Positions 17,385 through 27,574 are shown, counted from the first letter of the stretch. The stretch is 64,000 nt of DNA from Cerasicoccus arenae (GCF_014651635.1 NZ_BMXG01000020.1:1-64000), one strand, 5' to 3'. The notes: a model not told the origin generated them from the sequence alone. Numbers and translations: made by a program.

Positions 17385-17936
17385 ATGAGTTTTAAGGAAA
17401 GAACAGAGGGGTAGGGGTACTAGGGGTGTTGTTTCAGATATTCGTTTTTAATCAATGAAAATCAACAATGTGATAGAATGCCATGAGATTTCACAATTGC
17501 GATGATCAATCGATTGTTCTTTCTTTAAATGATGCCAGATAGGCTGCATGCCTCGGTAGTTATCGCACTATCTGTTCGTCGCTTGGAGTGCTCAACTGTG
17601 GTGGCACACGTTTTGTCTTATTGCTTACCGAGGGCATCCGCTGTTAGTTGAAGCAATGAGTAGGAGAATGGTTTCGGCTAACTGAAACAGATGCCGGAAC
17701 CTGTTCCTGCCCTAAATTTACCGATTCTCGCCTTAAATCCCGATTGAATGATACTGTACAGTATCCAGTGCACGGCTATCGGCTGCTGCTTATTGCTGCC
17801 CCATGTTAAGGGATCAGCGAGCTTTCCTGCTAATCACTAAGGTGATTTGGGGGATATGCAGGCATACCAGCAATATTCCAACTCTAGGTCTTCACCTCTA
17901 AGGATAATCTGAGGTGTTGGAGGGCTTGGTTGCTTT
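17385..17936. other. intergenic region between rho and the LacI-type gene
   Basis: No gene seen in about 550 bases. Contents: a perfect 16-bp palindrome GATACTGTACAGTATC at 17750-17765 (possible operator); a 6-bp hairpin AATCAC-TAAG-GTGATT at 17832-17847; and a 6-bp hairpin CACCTC/GAGGTG at 17893-17916, about 20 bases past the rho stop, which could act as a 3' end for rho although no U tract follows. The promoter of the LacI-type gene should also lie here. Confidence 0.45.
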
Positions 17937-19091
17937 TTACATATCCAGCAGGCGGAGGAACTCGGCGTTGCTGCTGGTTTTGCTCATGCGTTCGACTAAA
18001 GTCTCAGTGGCGTCTAGCGGCTTCATTGGAGAGAGGGCGCGGCGGAAAAAGCCGACTTTGTCTAAGGTGTCAGCGTCTAGAAGTAGCTCTTCCTTACGAG
18101 TACCGGAGGAATTGATGTTGATGGCGGGCCAGAGGCGAAGCTCGGAGGCTTTGCGGTCGAGAACCATCTCCATGTTGCCCGTGCCTTTAAACTCTTGGAA
18201 AATCAGGTCGTCCATCCGGGAGCCGGTTTCAATCAACGCCGAGGCGATGATGGTCAGGCTGCCGCCTTCTTCGGTGTTACGGGCGGAGGAGAATAGTTGC
18301 CGTGGCTTTTCGAGGGCGCGGATGTCCAAGCCACCGCTCATGGTGCGGCCGCTGCTCTTAGCGGAGTTGTGGGCGCGGGAGAGGCGTGTAATACTGTCGA
18401 GGAGCAAAATAACGTCTTTGCCAACTTCCACTTGGCGCTTGGCCCGCTCGATGGCGATTTCAGATACGCGAATGTGGTTGTGGATGTCTTCGTCGTTGGA
18501 TGAAGCGTAAATTTCGGCGAATTCCAGATCGCGCTTGAAGTCGGTGACTTCTTCTGGGCGCTCATCCACGAGCAGCACCATGACAAGCATTTCGGGGTGG
18601 TTTTCGTGCACGCCCTCCGCAATGTCTTTTAAAAGGGTCGTCTTGCCGGTGCGGGGCGGGGCGACGATCAAGCCGCGTTGACCTTTGCCAATAGGACAGA
18701 AGAGGTCGATTACGCGGGTGGTCAGGCGGTTGTCCTTGCACTCGAGCTTGAGCTTGCTGTCCGGTGCTACGGTTGTCAGCTGCTGGAAGGTGTAGCATTG
18801 CTTGCGGGCGTCTACGCTAAGGCCGTCCACCTGCTCAATAAAGCGTATTTTGGGATTGGGGTAGCGATCGTCGTGCAGGGCGCTGGCGGTGATCCAGTTG
18901 CCTCGCTTCAGCTTGAAGCGACGGATCATTTCGCGGGGAACAAAGGGGTCCGTTTTGCGTGGGCGCCCGTTCTTGGCGGGGTCGAGGAGTTGCCCGGTCT
19001 TATTATTAGACGGTTCGAAGACGCCTTCCACGGTTACGGTATTATCCGAACGGTCGTTGGCTTCATTGGTTTGCACTTCTGATTCGCTCAT
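17937..19091 (-). CDS. rho: transcription termination factor Rho
   Basis: 384 residues, somewhat shorter than the 419 of E. coli because the N-terminal helix bundle is largely replaced by a short polar leader (1-45). Primary RNA-binding cold-shock-like domain at about 48-118 (PREMIRRFKLKRGNWITASAL). RecA-like ATPase domain from about 120: Walker A APPRTGKTTLL (144-154), Walker B VILLLDSITRLSRAHN, and the Q/R-loop stretch SGGLDIRALEKPRQLFSSARN. The hexamer unwinds RNA and ends transcription. It is monocistronic on the minus strand. Confidence 0.97.
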   Translation of the reverse strand: MSESEVQTNEANDRSDNTVTVEGVFEPSNNKTGQLLDPAKNGRPRKTDPFVPREMIRRFKLKRGNWITASALHDDRYPNPKIRFIEQVDGLSVDARKQCYTFQQLTTVAPDSKLKLECKDNRLTTRVIDLFCPIGKGQRGLIVAPPRTGKTTLLKDIAEGVHENHPEMLVMVLLVDERPEEVTDFKRDLEFAEIYASSNDEDIHNHIRVSEIAIERAKRQVEVGKDVILLLDSITRLSRAHNSAKSSGRTMSGGLDIRALEKPRQLFSSARNTEEGGSLTIIASALIETGSRMDDLIFQEFKGTGNMEMVLDRKASELRLWPAININSSGTRKEELLLDADTLDKVGFFRRALSPMKPLDATETLVERMSKTSSNAEFLRLLDM

Positions 19092-19354
19092 ACAGGCAAG
19101 GCGAAAGGCAGGCGGAGCCCCGGAGGGGTTTGAACATGGGCCAAAACTGGCCGTTGTGTAGGAAGCAGGGCGTAATTTGATCGAGCAAACTAAATGCCGC
19201 GCTACGGTGGGACACCGCTCTCGCTATCGTGCCACCTTTCTAGGAGCGGTATCGGGCTCTGCGCAAGCATTATTTTCAGAGCCTATTTCCAGCAGGAAAA
19301 GACAGGAATGCATTTTGGCTGGTCAATAGCGGGAATTCGTTATGATAAATAACC

Positions 19355-19855
19355 ATGCGCTTCTATAGCATATCCGGGTTCGCCTTTCTCTTGCTCGCAG
19401 CTTTGTTGCACAAACCGTCGCTTGAGGTGGTGCCCATGTTTTATGGCCATGTGATGCGTACGACTACGGGTGAGACGACCCTCGCGCCTGATTCTCCCAG
19501 TGGTTTGAGTATGGATGGTGATTGGGTGGTTCTCGAGGCGGATACCTGGATCATTCCCAATTGTATGGCCCACGGACTGGGACTCGAAATCGGTATAATG
19601 AATGTTCCTGACGGCATTGAGGAACTGCGGTTGGAGGTCGATTTTCCGCCAATGACACTGCCTTCGGGCAAGATCAATTCCCACATGGAGAGCATGCAGC
19701 CTATTTATACGTCGGACGGCTTTGGCTACTTTGACTTCTATTACTTTTTCGACGAAGAGTTTGAACGCGGCCTCGGCGAATGGCGTTTCAAGCTCTACCA
19801 CGAGGATCGCTTGCTCTACGATCAGGCCTTTACTGTCGTAGCGTGCCCGGAGTAG
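19355..19855 (+). CDS. DUF3859-like exported protein
   Basis: 166 residues. The N-terminus (MRFYSISGFAFLLLAALLH) is a signal peptide or anchor. The remainder matches what I remember of DUF3859: a beta-sandwich with an IPNCMAHGLGLEIGI strand, LEVDFPPMTLPSGK, GYFDFYYFFDE, and the ending GEWRFKLYHEDRLLYDQAFTVV. No function is known for the family. It is divergent from rho across 263 bases and followed 53 bases later by an acyltransferase gene. Confidence 0.6.
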   Translation: MRFYSISGFAFLLLAALLHKPSLEVVPMFYGHVMRTTTGETTLAPDSPSGLSMDGDWVVLEADTWIIPNCMAHGLGLEIGIMNVPDGIEELRLEVDFPPMTLPSGKINSHMESMQPIYTSDGFGYFDFYYFFDEEFERGLGEWRFKLYHEDRLLYDQAFTVVACPE

Positions 19856-19908
19856 GGCGCTTGTAGATAGATATTGTCTAATCGGCTTTCTTTCCCAGCA
19901 TTCGCCGG

Positions 19909-21009
19909 ATGAAAGGTGGAGCCATTGGATATATGCCATGTTTGGACGGACTCCGGTTCGTTGCAATCGGTATGGTCTTGTTCGAGCATTTTGGAGGCTA
20001 TCCTGTCAAGTACCTCTCCACCGGCTATTATGGCGTCGACCTTTTTTTGGTTATCAGTGGATTCCTGATCACTACAATCCTGCTTAAGGATAAGCAAGAG
20101 CGTTTCTGGGATAGCTACCGAATATTCATGGGGCGTCGTTTCCTGCGTATCTTCCCTCTTTATTATGCGGTGATCGCCTTTATTCTCATTGTTAATATAA
20201 CGGGGGCCCGGGATCTCTCCATCTGGCTGCTGACTTACACTTTTAACTATGGGGCAGTGATCTATAATGAAACTCACGAAAACAACCCGATTTTCTATTT
20301 ATGGTCACTTTCGTTGGAGGAGCAGTTTTATCTGTTTTGGCCTCTGATCGCAATTTGCCTTAAAAAGAAGCCACGAATTCTTTTTGGGGTGACGTTCGGC
20401 ATTGTCTGTATCGGATTTCTCCAGTCCACCCATAGTATCTTTCCGGGACTGGCTAAATTCAATTACACGGGTCTAGTTAGTCGAATGGGATCGCTTGGCC
20501 TTGGGGCTTTGGCAGCAACCTATTTACGCATTGGGACATTGCCGACTGCTTTTTTTCGGAATCGATTAGTCGAATTACTGGCCTTTGGGCTACTGGCTTT
20601 CAGCCTGTTGGCGTCGTATCCATATCCTTACCGGCCAGTTTTTCTTGGGCTGGTTTCGCTCTATCTGGTGATCAAGGCCACGCAGTTTGAATTCCGCCTA
20701 CCCGGTGTCCAGCGAGCGTTGACGCATCGTGCGGTCGTTTACATTGGCTCGATTTCATACGGCATCTACCTCATGCATATGCCGTTTGGTGCACTAATGA
20801 CTGAGTATGTCTTTGATCCGCTCTGGAACAAAATCCCTTTTGCGTCGGCGGGGCCACTGGCGGTTATCCAGTATCACTCCTGGCTGCTGAAGCTGCCTCT
20901 GTATTCAGGAGTGTCGATCCTGATGGCTGCGTTGTCTTTTCGATATTTTGAGCAGCCAATCCTGAAACTGAAGGATAAGTGGTTTCGCTATCCGGCGAAA
21001 AATCGCTGA
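19909..21009 (+). CDS. acyltransferase 3 family membrane protein (OafA/YrhL-like)
   Basis: 366 residues, about ten membrane spans. Diagnostic motifs: PCLDGLRFVAIGMVLFEHFGG with the Arg/His pair, STGYYGVDLFLVISGFLITT, and SLEEQFYLFWPL near residue 140; the end has YIGSISYGIYLMHMP and RYFEQPILKLKDK. Unlike the protein at 6771 it has no SGNH domain. It probably O-acylates a lipid-linked or surface glycan. Neighbours give no substrate clue. The first Met is used because the conserved domain starts within ten residues of it. Confidence 0.9.
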   Translation: MKGGAIGYMPCLDGLRFVAIGMVLFEHFGGYPVKYLSTGYYGVDLFLVISGFLITTILLKDKQERFWDSYRIFMGRRFLRIFPLYYAVIAFILIVNITGARDLSIWLLTYTFNYGAVIYNETHENNPIFYLWSLSLEEQFYLFWPLIAICLKKKPRILFGVTFGIVCIGFLQSTHSIFPGLAKFNYTGLVSRMGSLGLGALAATYLRIGTLPTAFFRNRLVELLAFGLLAFSLLASYPYPYRPVFLGLVSLYLVIKATQFEFRLPGVQRALTHRAVVYIGSISYGIYLMHMPFGALMTEYVFDPLWNKIPFASAGPLAVIQYHSWLLKLPLYSGVSILMAALSFRYFEQPILKLKDKWFRYPAKNR

Positions 21010-21478
21010 AAACACGTCAATCGCGCTGATTTACCAAATTGTTTCAATCGCGATGATGCCAAATCCAAGAATGCATGATGGTATCGGGATCAATTTCTTC
21101 ACCGGATTTTTCGGATTCGGTGCGCTGGTGGCGCTTTATCTGATCGCGTTGTGCCTCAATAAAGTGAAAAAAGCTGGACCGATTGATGTCAAACGGGACA
21201 TTTTGGCGCTTTTCGGGCAAATTATGAGGTGTTGGAGGCATTGGAGAATCGTTCTTATAAGTATATTATCGACAGTCCGTATTGATCACTTAGTATATAT
21301 ATCAATTCCGCTGCTAAGCTTGCCGGAAAAACAGGCAAAATTTTTCAAAAAAATCGCTTGCATTGAGGTAGGCGAAGCGTAATCTCGCTCCCTTTCCCTG
21401 AAATCCCGCTGATTCAGGCACATGTGTGTTTTGAGTCCGGCGGGTCTTTCTATTTTCTGGAAATCCCATTTCATTTTC
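21010..21478. other. leader and promoter region of the ribosomal array
   Basis: No accepted gene in 469 bases. The 9-base word TCAATCGCG occurs twice (21017-21025 and 21044-21052). The right part is A/T-rich, then holds the promoter candidate at 21358-21385. A 109-codon open frame (21053-21382) has one hydrophobic stretch but no family features and runs through the promoter, so it is not annotated. Confidence 0.4.
21358..21385 (+). promoter_or_regulatory. candidate promoter of the str/S10/spc/alpha array
   Basis: TTGCAT and TAATCT separated by 16 bases, preceded by an A/T-rich stretch (aaaatttttcaaaaaaa) that could be an UP element. It is about 95 bases upstream of the rpsL ATG. Identified by consensus only. 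Confidence 0.45.
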
Positions 21479-21862
21479 ATGCCTACAATCAATCAGCTCG
21501 TCCGGAACCCCCGCGTTCTGCAGAAAACCAAGTCGAAATCGCCGGCCATGGCCAGCAATCCATTTCGTCGTGGTGTATGCGTGCAGGTCATGACCCGCAC
21601 ACCTAAAAAGCCGAACTCCGCTATCCGTAAGGTTGCAAAGGTTCGACTGACCAATGGTTACGAAATCATCGCCTACATTCCAGACGAAGGCCACAGTTTG
21701 CAGGAGCACAGCGTTGTGCTTGTTCGCGGCGGTCGCGTTAAGGACCTTCCCGGCGTTCGCTATCACATTGTCCGCGGGACGCTTGACTGCCAAGGCGTAG
21801 AAAAACGTCGTCGCAGCCGCTCCAAGTATGGAGTTAAGCGCCCTAAGGAAGCCAAAAAGTAA
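21479..21862 (+). CDS. rpsL: 30S ribosomal protein S12
   Basis: 127 residues, the usual length. The frame is open upstream to 21422, but the conserved N-terminus [12 protein letters not shown] fixes the ATG at 21479. The decoding-centre stretch [15 protein letters not shown] contains the Lys of streptomycin-sensitive S12; [14 protein letters not shown] and the basic C-terminus are standard. First gene of a 26-ribosomal-protein array. The ATG has no Shine-Dalgarno sequence, only an A/T-rich leader. Confidence 0.98.
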   Translation: MPTINQLVRNPRVLQKTKSKSPAMASNPFRRGVCVQVMTRTPKKPNSAIRKVAKVRLTNGYEIIAYIPDEGHSLQEHSVVLVRGGRVKDLPGVRYHIVRGTLDCQGVEKRRRSRSKYGVKRPKEAKK

Positions 21863-21874
21863 TTTAAAACCACC

Positions 21875-22348
21875 ATGTCACGTCGTCGTAGAGCCGTAAA
21901 GCGGAATGTTCCCGCAGATCCTCGTTACCAGAGCCAACTGGTGGCTGGTTTGATCAATCTTGTCATGCAGCGCGGGAAGAAATCCGTTGCTGAACGCATC
22001 GTATACGGCGCTTTCGAGCGCGTTTCCGAAAAGCTTGAAAAGGGTGATCCTGTAGATCTCCTCCTTGGCGCGTTGGAAAACGTTCGCCCGAAACTGGAGG
22101 TTAAGAGCCGCCGTGTTGGGGGTGCAACCTATCAAGTGCCTGTTGAAATCACTTATGAGCGTCAGCAGAGCTTGGCCTTCCGTTGGATGGTCGATGCTGC
22201 TAAGAAGCGCAAAGGCGTCCCAATGGGCGAAGCACTCGCTCAAGAAATTATTGACGCGTATAATAATACCGGCGGCGTCGTGAAGAAAAAAGAAGAAACG
22301 CATAAGATGGCCCAAGCCAATCGCGCGTTTGCTCACCTCCGCTGGTAA
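21875..22348 (+). CDS. rpsG: 30S ribosomal protein S7
   Basis: 157 residues. [20 protein letters not shown] at the start and the conserved [11 protein letters not shown] and AHLRW-type end are diagnostic. It binds the 3' major domain of 16S rRNA and nucleates the 30S head. It begins 12 bases after rpsL, as in the classical str operon, and is followed by fusA. Confidence 0.98.
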   Translation: MSRRRRAVKRNVPADPRYQSQLVAGLINLVMQRGKKSVAERIVYGAFERVSEKLEKGDPVDLLLGALENVRPKLEVKSRRVGGATYQVPVEITYERQQSLAFRWMVDAAKKRKGVPMGEALAQEIIDAYNNTGGVVKKKEETHKMAQANRAFAHLRW

Positions 22349-22396
22349 ATCTGACCCTTTAAACCCTCAACCGTCGTTCTTTGAACCAAACAAGCA

Positions 22397-24556
22397 ATGT
22401 CTGCCACGCTCCAGTTGTCTACCTCGAATGCTTCCGATCGGAAGTATCCGTTGGAGTATACCCGGAACATTGGCATTGCGGCTCATATCGACGCGGGTAA
22501 AACCACGACTACCGAGCGAATTTTGCTCTATTCGGGCGTGGTGCATAAGGCGGGTGAAGTCCATGACGGCACAGCAGTGACTGACTGGATGGAGCAAGAG
22601 CGTGAGCGTGGTATCACGATCACTTCCGCTGCAATCTCCTGTCAGTGGACGACTAAAGAAGGCATTTACAGCGACATCGAACAGCGGATTAATATCATCG
22701 ACACCCCCGGGCACGTCGATTTTACCGCAGAAGTCGAACGATCTCTACGCGTCCTTGATGGCGCGGTTGGCGTTTTCTGCGCCGTCGCAGGCGTCCAGCC
22801 TCAGTCCGAAACTGTCTGGCGGCAGATGGATAAATATCATGTCCCCCGTATTGCGTTCATCAACAAGATGGACCGGACGGGGGCCGATTTTTTCTCGGCT
22901 GTCGCTTCTATTCGGGAAAAACTTGGCGGAAACGCCCATCCAATTTATCTGCCGATCGGTGCGGAAGACCAATTGCGCGGCCTCATTGATTTGGCTCGCA
23001 TGAAGGCGGCCATCTACGATCAATCGGACGCCACTGGCGTTCAGTTTGATTGGCAAGAAATTCCAGCCGAAGAACTTGAGCAAGCAGAAGCTCATCGCGA
23101 AAAATTGATTGAAGCCCTCTGCGACTTCGACGACCAGCTCGCCGAAAATTACCTCGGTGGCGAAACGATCTCTGCAGACGACCTGCGCCGCGCTATCCGC
23201 ACCGCGACAATGAGCCTTGAGTTCATTGGCGTTATTCCTGGTTCCGCTTTTAAGAACAAGGGTGTGCAGATGCTTATGGACGCCGTGGTCGATTACTTGC
23301 CCAGCCCACTCGACGTGAAGCCTATGCCGGCACACGAAGAAGATGGTGAGGGTGAAATCGAGCCAATCGTTGCCAATGACGCAGGAAAACTTGCTGGCCT
23401 TGCCTTCAAGCTGATGAACGATTCCTTCGGGAAATTAGTATTTTTCCGCGTTTATCGTGGCACGCTCCGTAAGGGCATGCAGCTTTACAATCCCCGTACC
23501 CGCAAGTCTGAGCGTGTTTCACGCCTCATGATCTTGAAAGCGGACGCTCGCGAAGACATCGAAGTGGCCTATTCCGGAGACATTTGCGCTCTGGTGGGTG
23601 CTAAGGATGTCAAGACTGGCGATACTCTTTGTGAAAAAGACGCCGTGCTCGTGCTCGAGCCGCCGTCGTTCCCGGATCCGGTTATCTCGATGTCGATCGA
23701 GCCGAACACCAAAGCGGACCAAGAAAAACTGTCCCTCGGCCTGCAACGCCTTTCCGACGAAGATCCAACCTTCCACGTTTCCTCCAACGAAGAAACTGGC
23801 CAGACCATTATTTCTGGCATGGGCGAATTGCACCTTGAAATCATTCGCGACCGTTTGTTCCGCGAGTTCAAGGTGGAAGCGGAAGCTGGTAAACCGCAAA
23901 TTTCCTATCGCGAGACGATTACCGTTGCCGCTGATGGCGACGGTAAGTTTGTCCGTCAGTCTGGTGGCAAGGGCCAATATGGTCATGGCGTCATCAAGCT
24001 GGAGCCTCAGGAATCGGGTAAAGGTATTGAGGTTGTCAACGCGATCGTGGGCGGCGCTATTCCTAAGGAATACATCAAGCCCTTCAGCGATGGTATCAAA
24101 GAAGCCGCAAATTCAGGCACCGTTGCTGGTTACCCGGTAGTGGACTGGAAGGCGACGATTCTTGATGGTTCGTTCCACGATGTAGACTCTTCCGAAATGG
24201 CCTTTAAGATGGCCGGCATTTTTGCTTTCCGTGACGCGATGGACAAGGCCTCCCCGGTTCTGCTTGAGCCAATCATGGAAGTCGAAGTCGCTGTGCCGGA
24301 CGAATATCAAGGCGACATCGTTGGCGACATTAACCGTCGTCGCGGCCAAATTCAAGGCATTACCTCGAAAGCGGGCATCGCCAATATTGAGGCCAAAGTG
24401 CCTCTGATGACGATGTTCGGCTATTCCACCGATGTGCGTTCACTCTCCAAGGGGCGTGCCAATTACAGTATGGAGCCGCTCAGTTTCGAGCAGGTGCCCA
24501 GCAGTGTGCTCAAGCAAATCACCGAATCCTCGGGCCGTATGCCCGCCCGCGCTTAA
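22397..24556 (+). CDS. fusA: translation elongation factor G
   Basis: 719 residues. GTPase motifs: [12 protein letters not shown] (G1), DTPGHVDFT (G3), NKMDRTGA (G4), with switch [10 protein letters not shown]. Domains II-V follow, ending [14 protein letters not shown]. The N-terminus has about 15 extra residues before the G domain ([17 protein letters not shown]). It drives ribosome translocation. Gene order rpsL-rpsG-fusA is canonical, but tuf, which often follows, is absent and rpsJ comes next. Confidence 0.97.
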   Translation: MSATLQLSTSNASDRKYPLEYTRNIGIAAHIDAGKTTTTERILLYSGVVHKAGEVHDGTAVTDWMEQERERGITITSAAISCQWTTKEGIYSDIEQRINIIDTPGHVDFTAEVERSLRVLDGAVGVFCAVAGVQPQSETVWRQMDKYHVPRIAFINKMDRTGADFFSAVASIREKLGGNAHPIYLPIGAEDQLRGLIDLARMKAAIYDQSDATGVQFDWQEIPAEELEQAEAHREKLIEALCDFDDQLAENYLGGETISADDLRRAIRTATMSLEFIGVIPGSAFKNKGVQMLMDAVVDYLPSPLDVKPMPAHEEDGEGEIEPIVANDAGKLAGLAFKLMNDSFGKLVFFRVYRGTLRKGMQLYNPRTRKSERVSRLMILKADAREDIEVAYSGDICALVGAKDVKTGDTLCEKDAVLVLEPPSFPDPVISMSIEPNTKADQEKLSLGLQRLSDEDPTFHVSSNEETGQTIISGMGELHLEIIRDRLFREFKVEAEAGKPQISYRETITVAADGDGKFVRQSGGKGQYGHGVIKLEPQESGKGIEVVNAIVGGAIPKEYIKPFSDGIKEAANSGTVAGYPVVDWKATILDGSFHDVDSSEMAFKMAGIFAFRDAMDKASPVLLEPIMEVEVAVPDEYQGDIVGDINRRRGQIQGITSKAGIANIEAKVPLMTMFGYSTDVRSLSKGRANYSMEPLSFEQVPSSVLKQITESSGRMPARA

Positions 24557-24591
24557 TCCAATCCAATTTCCATCCTTAATTCTTTTTCATC

Positions 24592-24900
24592 ATGGCAGGT
24601 CCTAAAATTCGCATTAAACTCCGTGGCTACGACTATCGTATTATCGATCAGTCGGCAGCGGACATTGTGGACACCGCGAAGCGCTCCGGCGCTCGTGTTA
24701 GTGGTCCCGTACCCATGCCCACGCGCATTGAAAAAGTGACGGTAAACCGTTCACCTCACGTCGACAAAAAGTCGATGGACCAGTTTGAAATACGCACACA
24801 TAAGCGTCTTATTGACATTATTGAGCCCACCGCTCAGACAGTGGACGAGCTGAAGAAGCTCAATCTGCCGGCTGGCGTTGACATCAACATCACCGTTTAA
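24592..24900 (+). CDS. rpsJ: 30S ribosomal protein S10
   Basis: 102 residues. [42 protein letters not shown] and the ending [11 protein letters not shown] are S10 hallmarks. S10 also forms the NusE antitermination complex with NusB. The gene opens the S10 block 35 bases after fusA. No Shine-Dalgarno precedes the ATG (ttctttttcatcATG). Confidence 0.98.
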   Translation: MAGPKIRIKLRGYDYRIIDQSAADIVDTAKRSGARVSGPVPMPTRIEKVTVNRSPHVDKKSMDQFEIRTHKRLIDIIEPTAQTVDELKKLNLPAGVDINITV

Positions 24901-24981
24901 TCGCACGAAACCCTTAATTTGACTCAATCGAATCCGTTAGGAAGCGATTCCGATAATTTAACTGACAGTTTTAACCCTCAC

Positions 24982-25030
24982 GCAGGTCTCTCGAAAACGG
25001 AGACAAGGCCAACGCCAAGTTTCCACCTGC
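24982..25030 (+). promoter_or_regulatory. possible structured mRNA leader before rplC
   Basis: The 141-base gap between rpsJ and rplC is the longest within the S10 block. It can fold: GCAGGT (24982-24987) pairs with ACCTGC (25025-25030), enclosing a hairpin GTCTC/GAGAC (24986-24990 with 25000-25004), which shares two bases with the outer stem. Ribosomal-protein autoregulation through such leaders is known in other bacteria; here it is only a candidate. Confidence 0.3.
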
Positions 25031-25041
25031 CTCTGTAATTT

Positions 25042-25683
25042 ATGAGCTTTACCCTAATTGGTAAGAAAATTGGGATGACCCAAATATTCGACGGCAACCA
25101 GCTTGTTCCGGTGACCGTCGTCGAAGCAGGTCCTTGCCCAGTCGTACAAGTCAAGTCGTCCGAAAAGGATGGCTATGAAGCCGTGCAAATTGGCTTTGGC
25201 GTTCAGAAGTTGCATCGCATCTCTAAGCCAATCCAAGGACACTTCGCGAAGGCGAAAGTCGAACCTGTGCATCAATTGCGCGAGTTTCGTGTTGGCGCAG
25301 ATGACGCTGAATACAACGTGGGCGATGTGCTTACAGTCTCCAAGTTTGAGGCTGGCCAACGCGTCGATGTCATTGGTATGACCAAGGGCAAAGGTTTCCA
25401 AGGTGTTATGAAACGCTGGAACTTCGCTGGTGGCCCCGCTTCGCACGGTCACATGACTCACCGTCGCGGTGGTTCTTATGGCCAGTGCCAATGGCCTGGT
25501 GAAGTCTGGAAGGGCAAAAAGATGCCTGGCCACATGGGCAACGCACGCCGCACCACTCAAAACCTCACCATTGTGAAGGTGCTTGAAGATAAAAATTTGC
25601 TCCTGATCAAGGGTAGCGTTCACGGATCCATTGGCGGCACGGTTTACGTCCGCACTGCGGTCAAGAAAAAGCGCTCCGCTTAA
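25042..25683 (+). CDS. rplC: 50S ribosomal protein L3
   Basis: 213 residues. FTLIGKKIGMTQIF at the start, then the long extension reaching the peptidyl-transferase region (MTHRRGGSYGQCQWPGEVWK) and KKMPGHMGNARRT. L3 initiates 50S assembly. The Gln in GQCQ is the position methylated in proteobacterial L3 (family knowledge). Adjacent rplD follows after 25 bases. Confidence 0.98.
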   Translation: MSFTLIGKKIGMTQIFDGNQLVPVTVVEAGPCPVVQVKSSEKDGYEAVQIGFGVQKLHRISKPIQGHFAKAKVEPVHQLREFRVGADDAEYNVGDVLTVSKFEAGQRVDVIGMTKGKGFQGVMKRWNFAGGPASHGHMTHRRGGSYGQCQWPGEVWKGKKMPGHMGNARRTTQNLTIVKVLEDKNLLLIKGSVHGSIGGTVYVRTAVKKKRSA

Positions 25684-25708
25684 CCCTTAGACTGAGAGGA
25701 ACAACAAC

Positions 25709-26338
25709 ATGAAGCTCAAAGTATTTACTGCCAACGGCGCCTCCAGCACTGAGAAGGAGTTTGCCATCCCCACTTTCGAAGACGACAAGGGCCTGCAAGC
25801 GCTCAAGGATGTCGTAGTCGCTTACCAGTCGAATCTTCGCCAGGGCAACGCGAAAGCGAAGACCCGGGCTGAAGTCCGCGGCTCCGGTAAGAAGATTTAT
25901 CGCCAAAAGGGCACCGGTAATGCCCGTCATGGTGACCGCCAAGCCCCGATTTTCGTCGGTGGTGGCGTGGCGCACGGCCCAAAGCTCCGCGACTGGACCA
26001 AGCATACCAATAAGAAGGTAAAGCAACTGGCTATGCGCCGAGCGCTCTTCGACAAGGTGAACGATGGTGAAATCTCCCTGATTGAGAAGTTTGAAACTTC
26101 CGCGATCAAGACCAAGGATTTCGATACGCTGCTCAAGCTCATCCAGCCCAAGGGCAAGGTTCTGATTGTTGATCAACAATTCGACGACAATACCGCACTT
26201 TCCGCGCGCAACATCGCCCGCGTCCATATCACCGATTCTGCCTCGCTCAATGCTTGGGATCTCGTTCGTTTCGACAACGTGGTCATCAGCGAAAAAGGCT
26301 TCGAACAAGTCCTCGCCCGCACTGGCGCTGGTGAGTAA
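25709..26338 (+). CDS. rplD: 50S ribosomal protein L4
   Basis: 209 residues. KVFTANG at the start; the tunnel-loop stretch RGSGKKIYRQKGTGNARHGDR is present, followed by the globular C-terminus LVRFDNVVISEKGFEQ. One of the few genes in the array with a recognisable ribosome binding site (gagagg, about ten bases before the ATG). In proteobacteria L4 represses the S10 operon. Confidence 0.97.
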   Translation: MKLKVFTANGASSTEKEFAIPTFEDDKGLQALKDVVVAYQSNLRQGNAKAKTRAEVRGSGKKIYRQKGTGNARHGDRQAPIFVGGGVAHGPKLRDWTKHTNKKVKQLAMRRALFDKVNDGEISLIEKFETSAIKTKDFDTLLKLIQPKGKVLIVDQQFDDNTALSARNIARVHITDSASLNAWDLVRFDNVVISEKGFEQVLARTGAGE

Positions 26339-26363
26339 CCGTTAATTTCTATACCGGCGAACC

Positions 26364-26654
26364 ATGTTTTCTCCCGATACCATTATCAAGGAATACCGCG
26401 TGACGGAAAAAGCGGCCGATCTGACCGCCCACACCAACAAATACACGTTTGAAGTATCCACCACCGCCAATCGTCGTGAAGTCGCCTCCGCAGTGGAGAA
26501 GATCTTTGACGTGAAGGTTGTTCGCGTAAACATTATCAATCAGCGGCCGAAGACCAAGCGTAACCGTATGGCCAAGGGCCGTCCCGGTCACACTGCCGCT
26601 GTTAAAAAAGCGATTGTCACTCTTGATGAGGGACAGAGCATCGAACTTGTATAA
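26364..26654 (+). CDS. rplW: 50S ribosomal protein L23
   Basis: 96 residues. PDTIIKEYRVTEKAADLTAH, NKYTFEVSTTANRREVASAVEKIFDV and the loop KTKRNRMAKGRPGHTAAVKK identify L23, which sits at the exit tunnel and docks trigger factor and SRP. Placed between rplD and rplB as usual. Confidence 0.96.
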   Translation: MFSPDTIIKEYRVTEKAADLTAHTNKYTFEVSTTANRREVASAVEKIFDVKVVRVNIINQRPKTKRNRMAKGRPGHTAAVKKAIVTLDEGQSIELV

Positions 26655-26678
26655 CTTTTATAGGAGCTTAGTAGAGAA

Positions 26679-27536
26679 ATGCCTCTCGTAACCACCAATC
26701 CAACCACTCCGAGCCTTCGCTTCCGCGTCCAGAATAAGCAGGACGTGGCTCCGAATAATCCGGAGAAGACGCTGACCCAGTCCCGGCACCGCGCCAAGGG
26801 CCGTAATTGCTACGGCCGTATCACGACGCGTCACCGTGGGGGCGGCCATAAGCGCCTTTACCGTCAGATCGACTTCAAGCGTGAAAAGCTGGAGATGCCC
26901 GCCACCGTTCAGACGATCGAATACGATCCGAACCGTTCGGCTAATATCGCTTTGGTAAAGTACGAAGACGGTGAACTCCGTTACGTTCTTGCCTGCCGCG
27001 GTATGAAAGTAGGGGACACGATTCTTAACACCAATGAGAAGGTGGAAGAATTTACTCCTGGCCTTTGCCTCCAACTACGGAACATCCCACCTGCAACTTT
27101 CATCCATGCGATTGAAATGCAGCCAGGGCAGGGTGCTCGTATTGCTCGCAGCGCAGGTCAGTCAGCTCAATTGATCTCACTTGATGGCAACTATGCTACG
27201 TTGAAGATGCCGTCCGGCGAAATTCGTAAGCTACACTCGTCTTGCCGCGCCACCATTGGCCGTGTCGGTAATGAAGAGCATGGCGACGAAGTGATCGGTA
27301 AGGCTGGCCGCACACGTTGGAAGGGTATCCGCCCGACCGTCCGCGGTATGGCAATGAATCCAGTTGACCACCCAAATGGTGGTGGTGAAGGTCGCTCGAA
27401 GTCCGGTGGTGGTCGTCAGCACCCATGTTCCCCTTGGGGGCAGCTCTCAAAGGGCTTCCCAACCCGCAAGAAGTCCAAGACTTCCAATGCTCTTATCGTT
27501 GTGCGCCGCAATGGCCGCAAAATGAAGAAGCGCTAA
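26679..27536 (+). CDS. rplB: 50S ribosomal protein L2
   Basis: 285 residues. Contains the GRITTRHRGGGHKR N-terminal RNA-binding part and the conserved peptidyl-transferase stretch RGMAMNPVDHPNGGGEGRS with its invariant His. C-terminal KGFPTRKKSKTSNALIV is typical. A Shine-Dalgarno-like aggag lies upstream at an unusually long distance (about 15 bases). Confidence 0.98.
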   Translation: MPLVTTNPTTPSLRFRVQNKQDVAPNNPEKTLTQSRHRAKGRNCYGRITTRHRGGGHKRLYRQIDFKREKLEMPATVQTIEYDPNRSANIALVKYEDGELRYVLACRGMKVGDTILNTNEKVEEFTPGLCLQLRNIPPATFIHAIEMQPGQGARIARSAGQSAQLISLDGNYATLKMPSGEIRKLHSSCRATIGRVGNEEHGDEVIGKAGRTRWKGIRPTVRGMAMNPVDHPNGGGEGRSKSGGGRQHPCSPWGQLSKGFPTRKKSKTSNALIVVRRNGRKMKKR

Positions 27537-27574
27537 GCAATCTCTACTTGATTATAAATCAGAATTAATTACTC

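Noticed and set aside
17787..17801. GCTGCTTATTGCTG word shared with about 50447
   Set aside because: Two short copies in low-complexity spacers, likely chance.
21053..21382. 109-codon open frame with a hydrophobic stretch upstream of rpsL
   Set aside because: No family features, no ribosome binding site, and it overlaps the rpsL promoter candidate.
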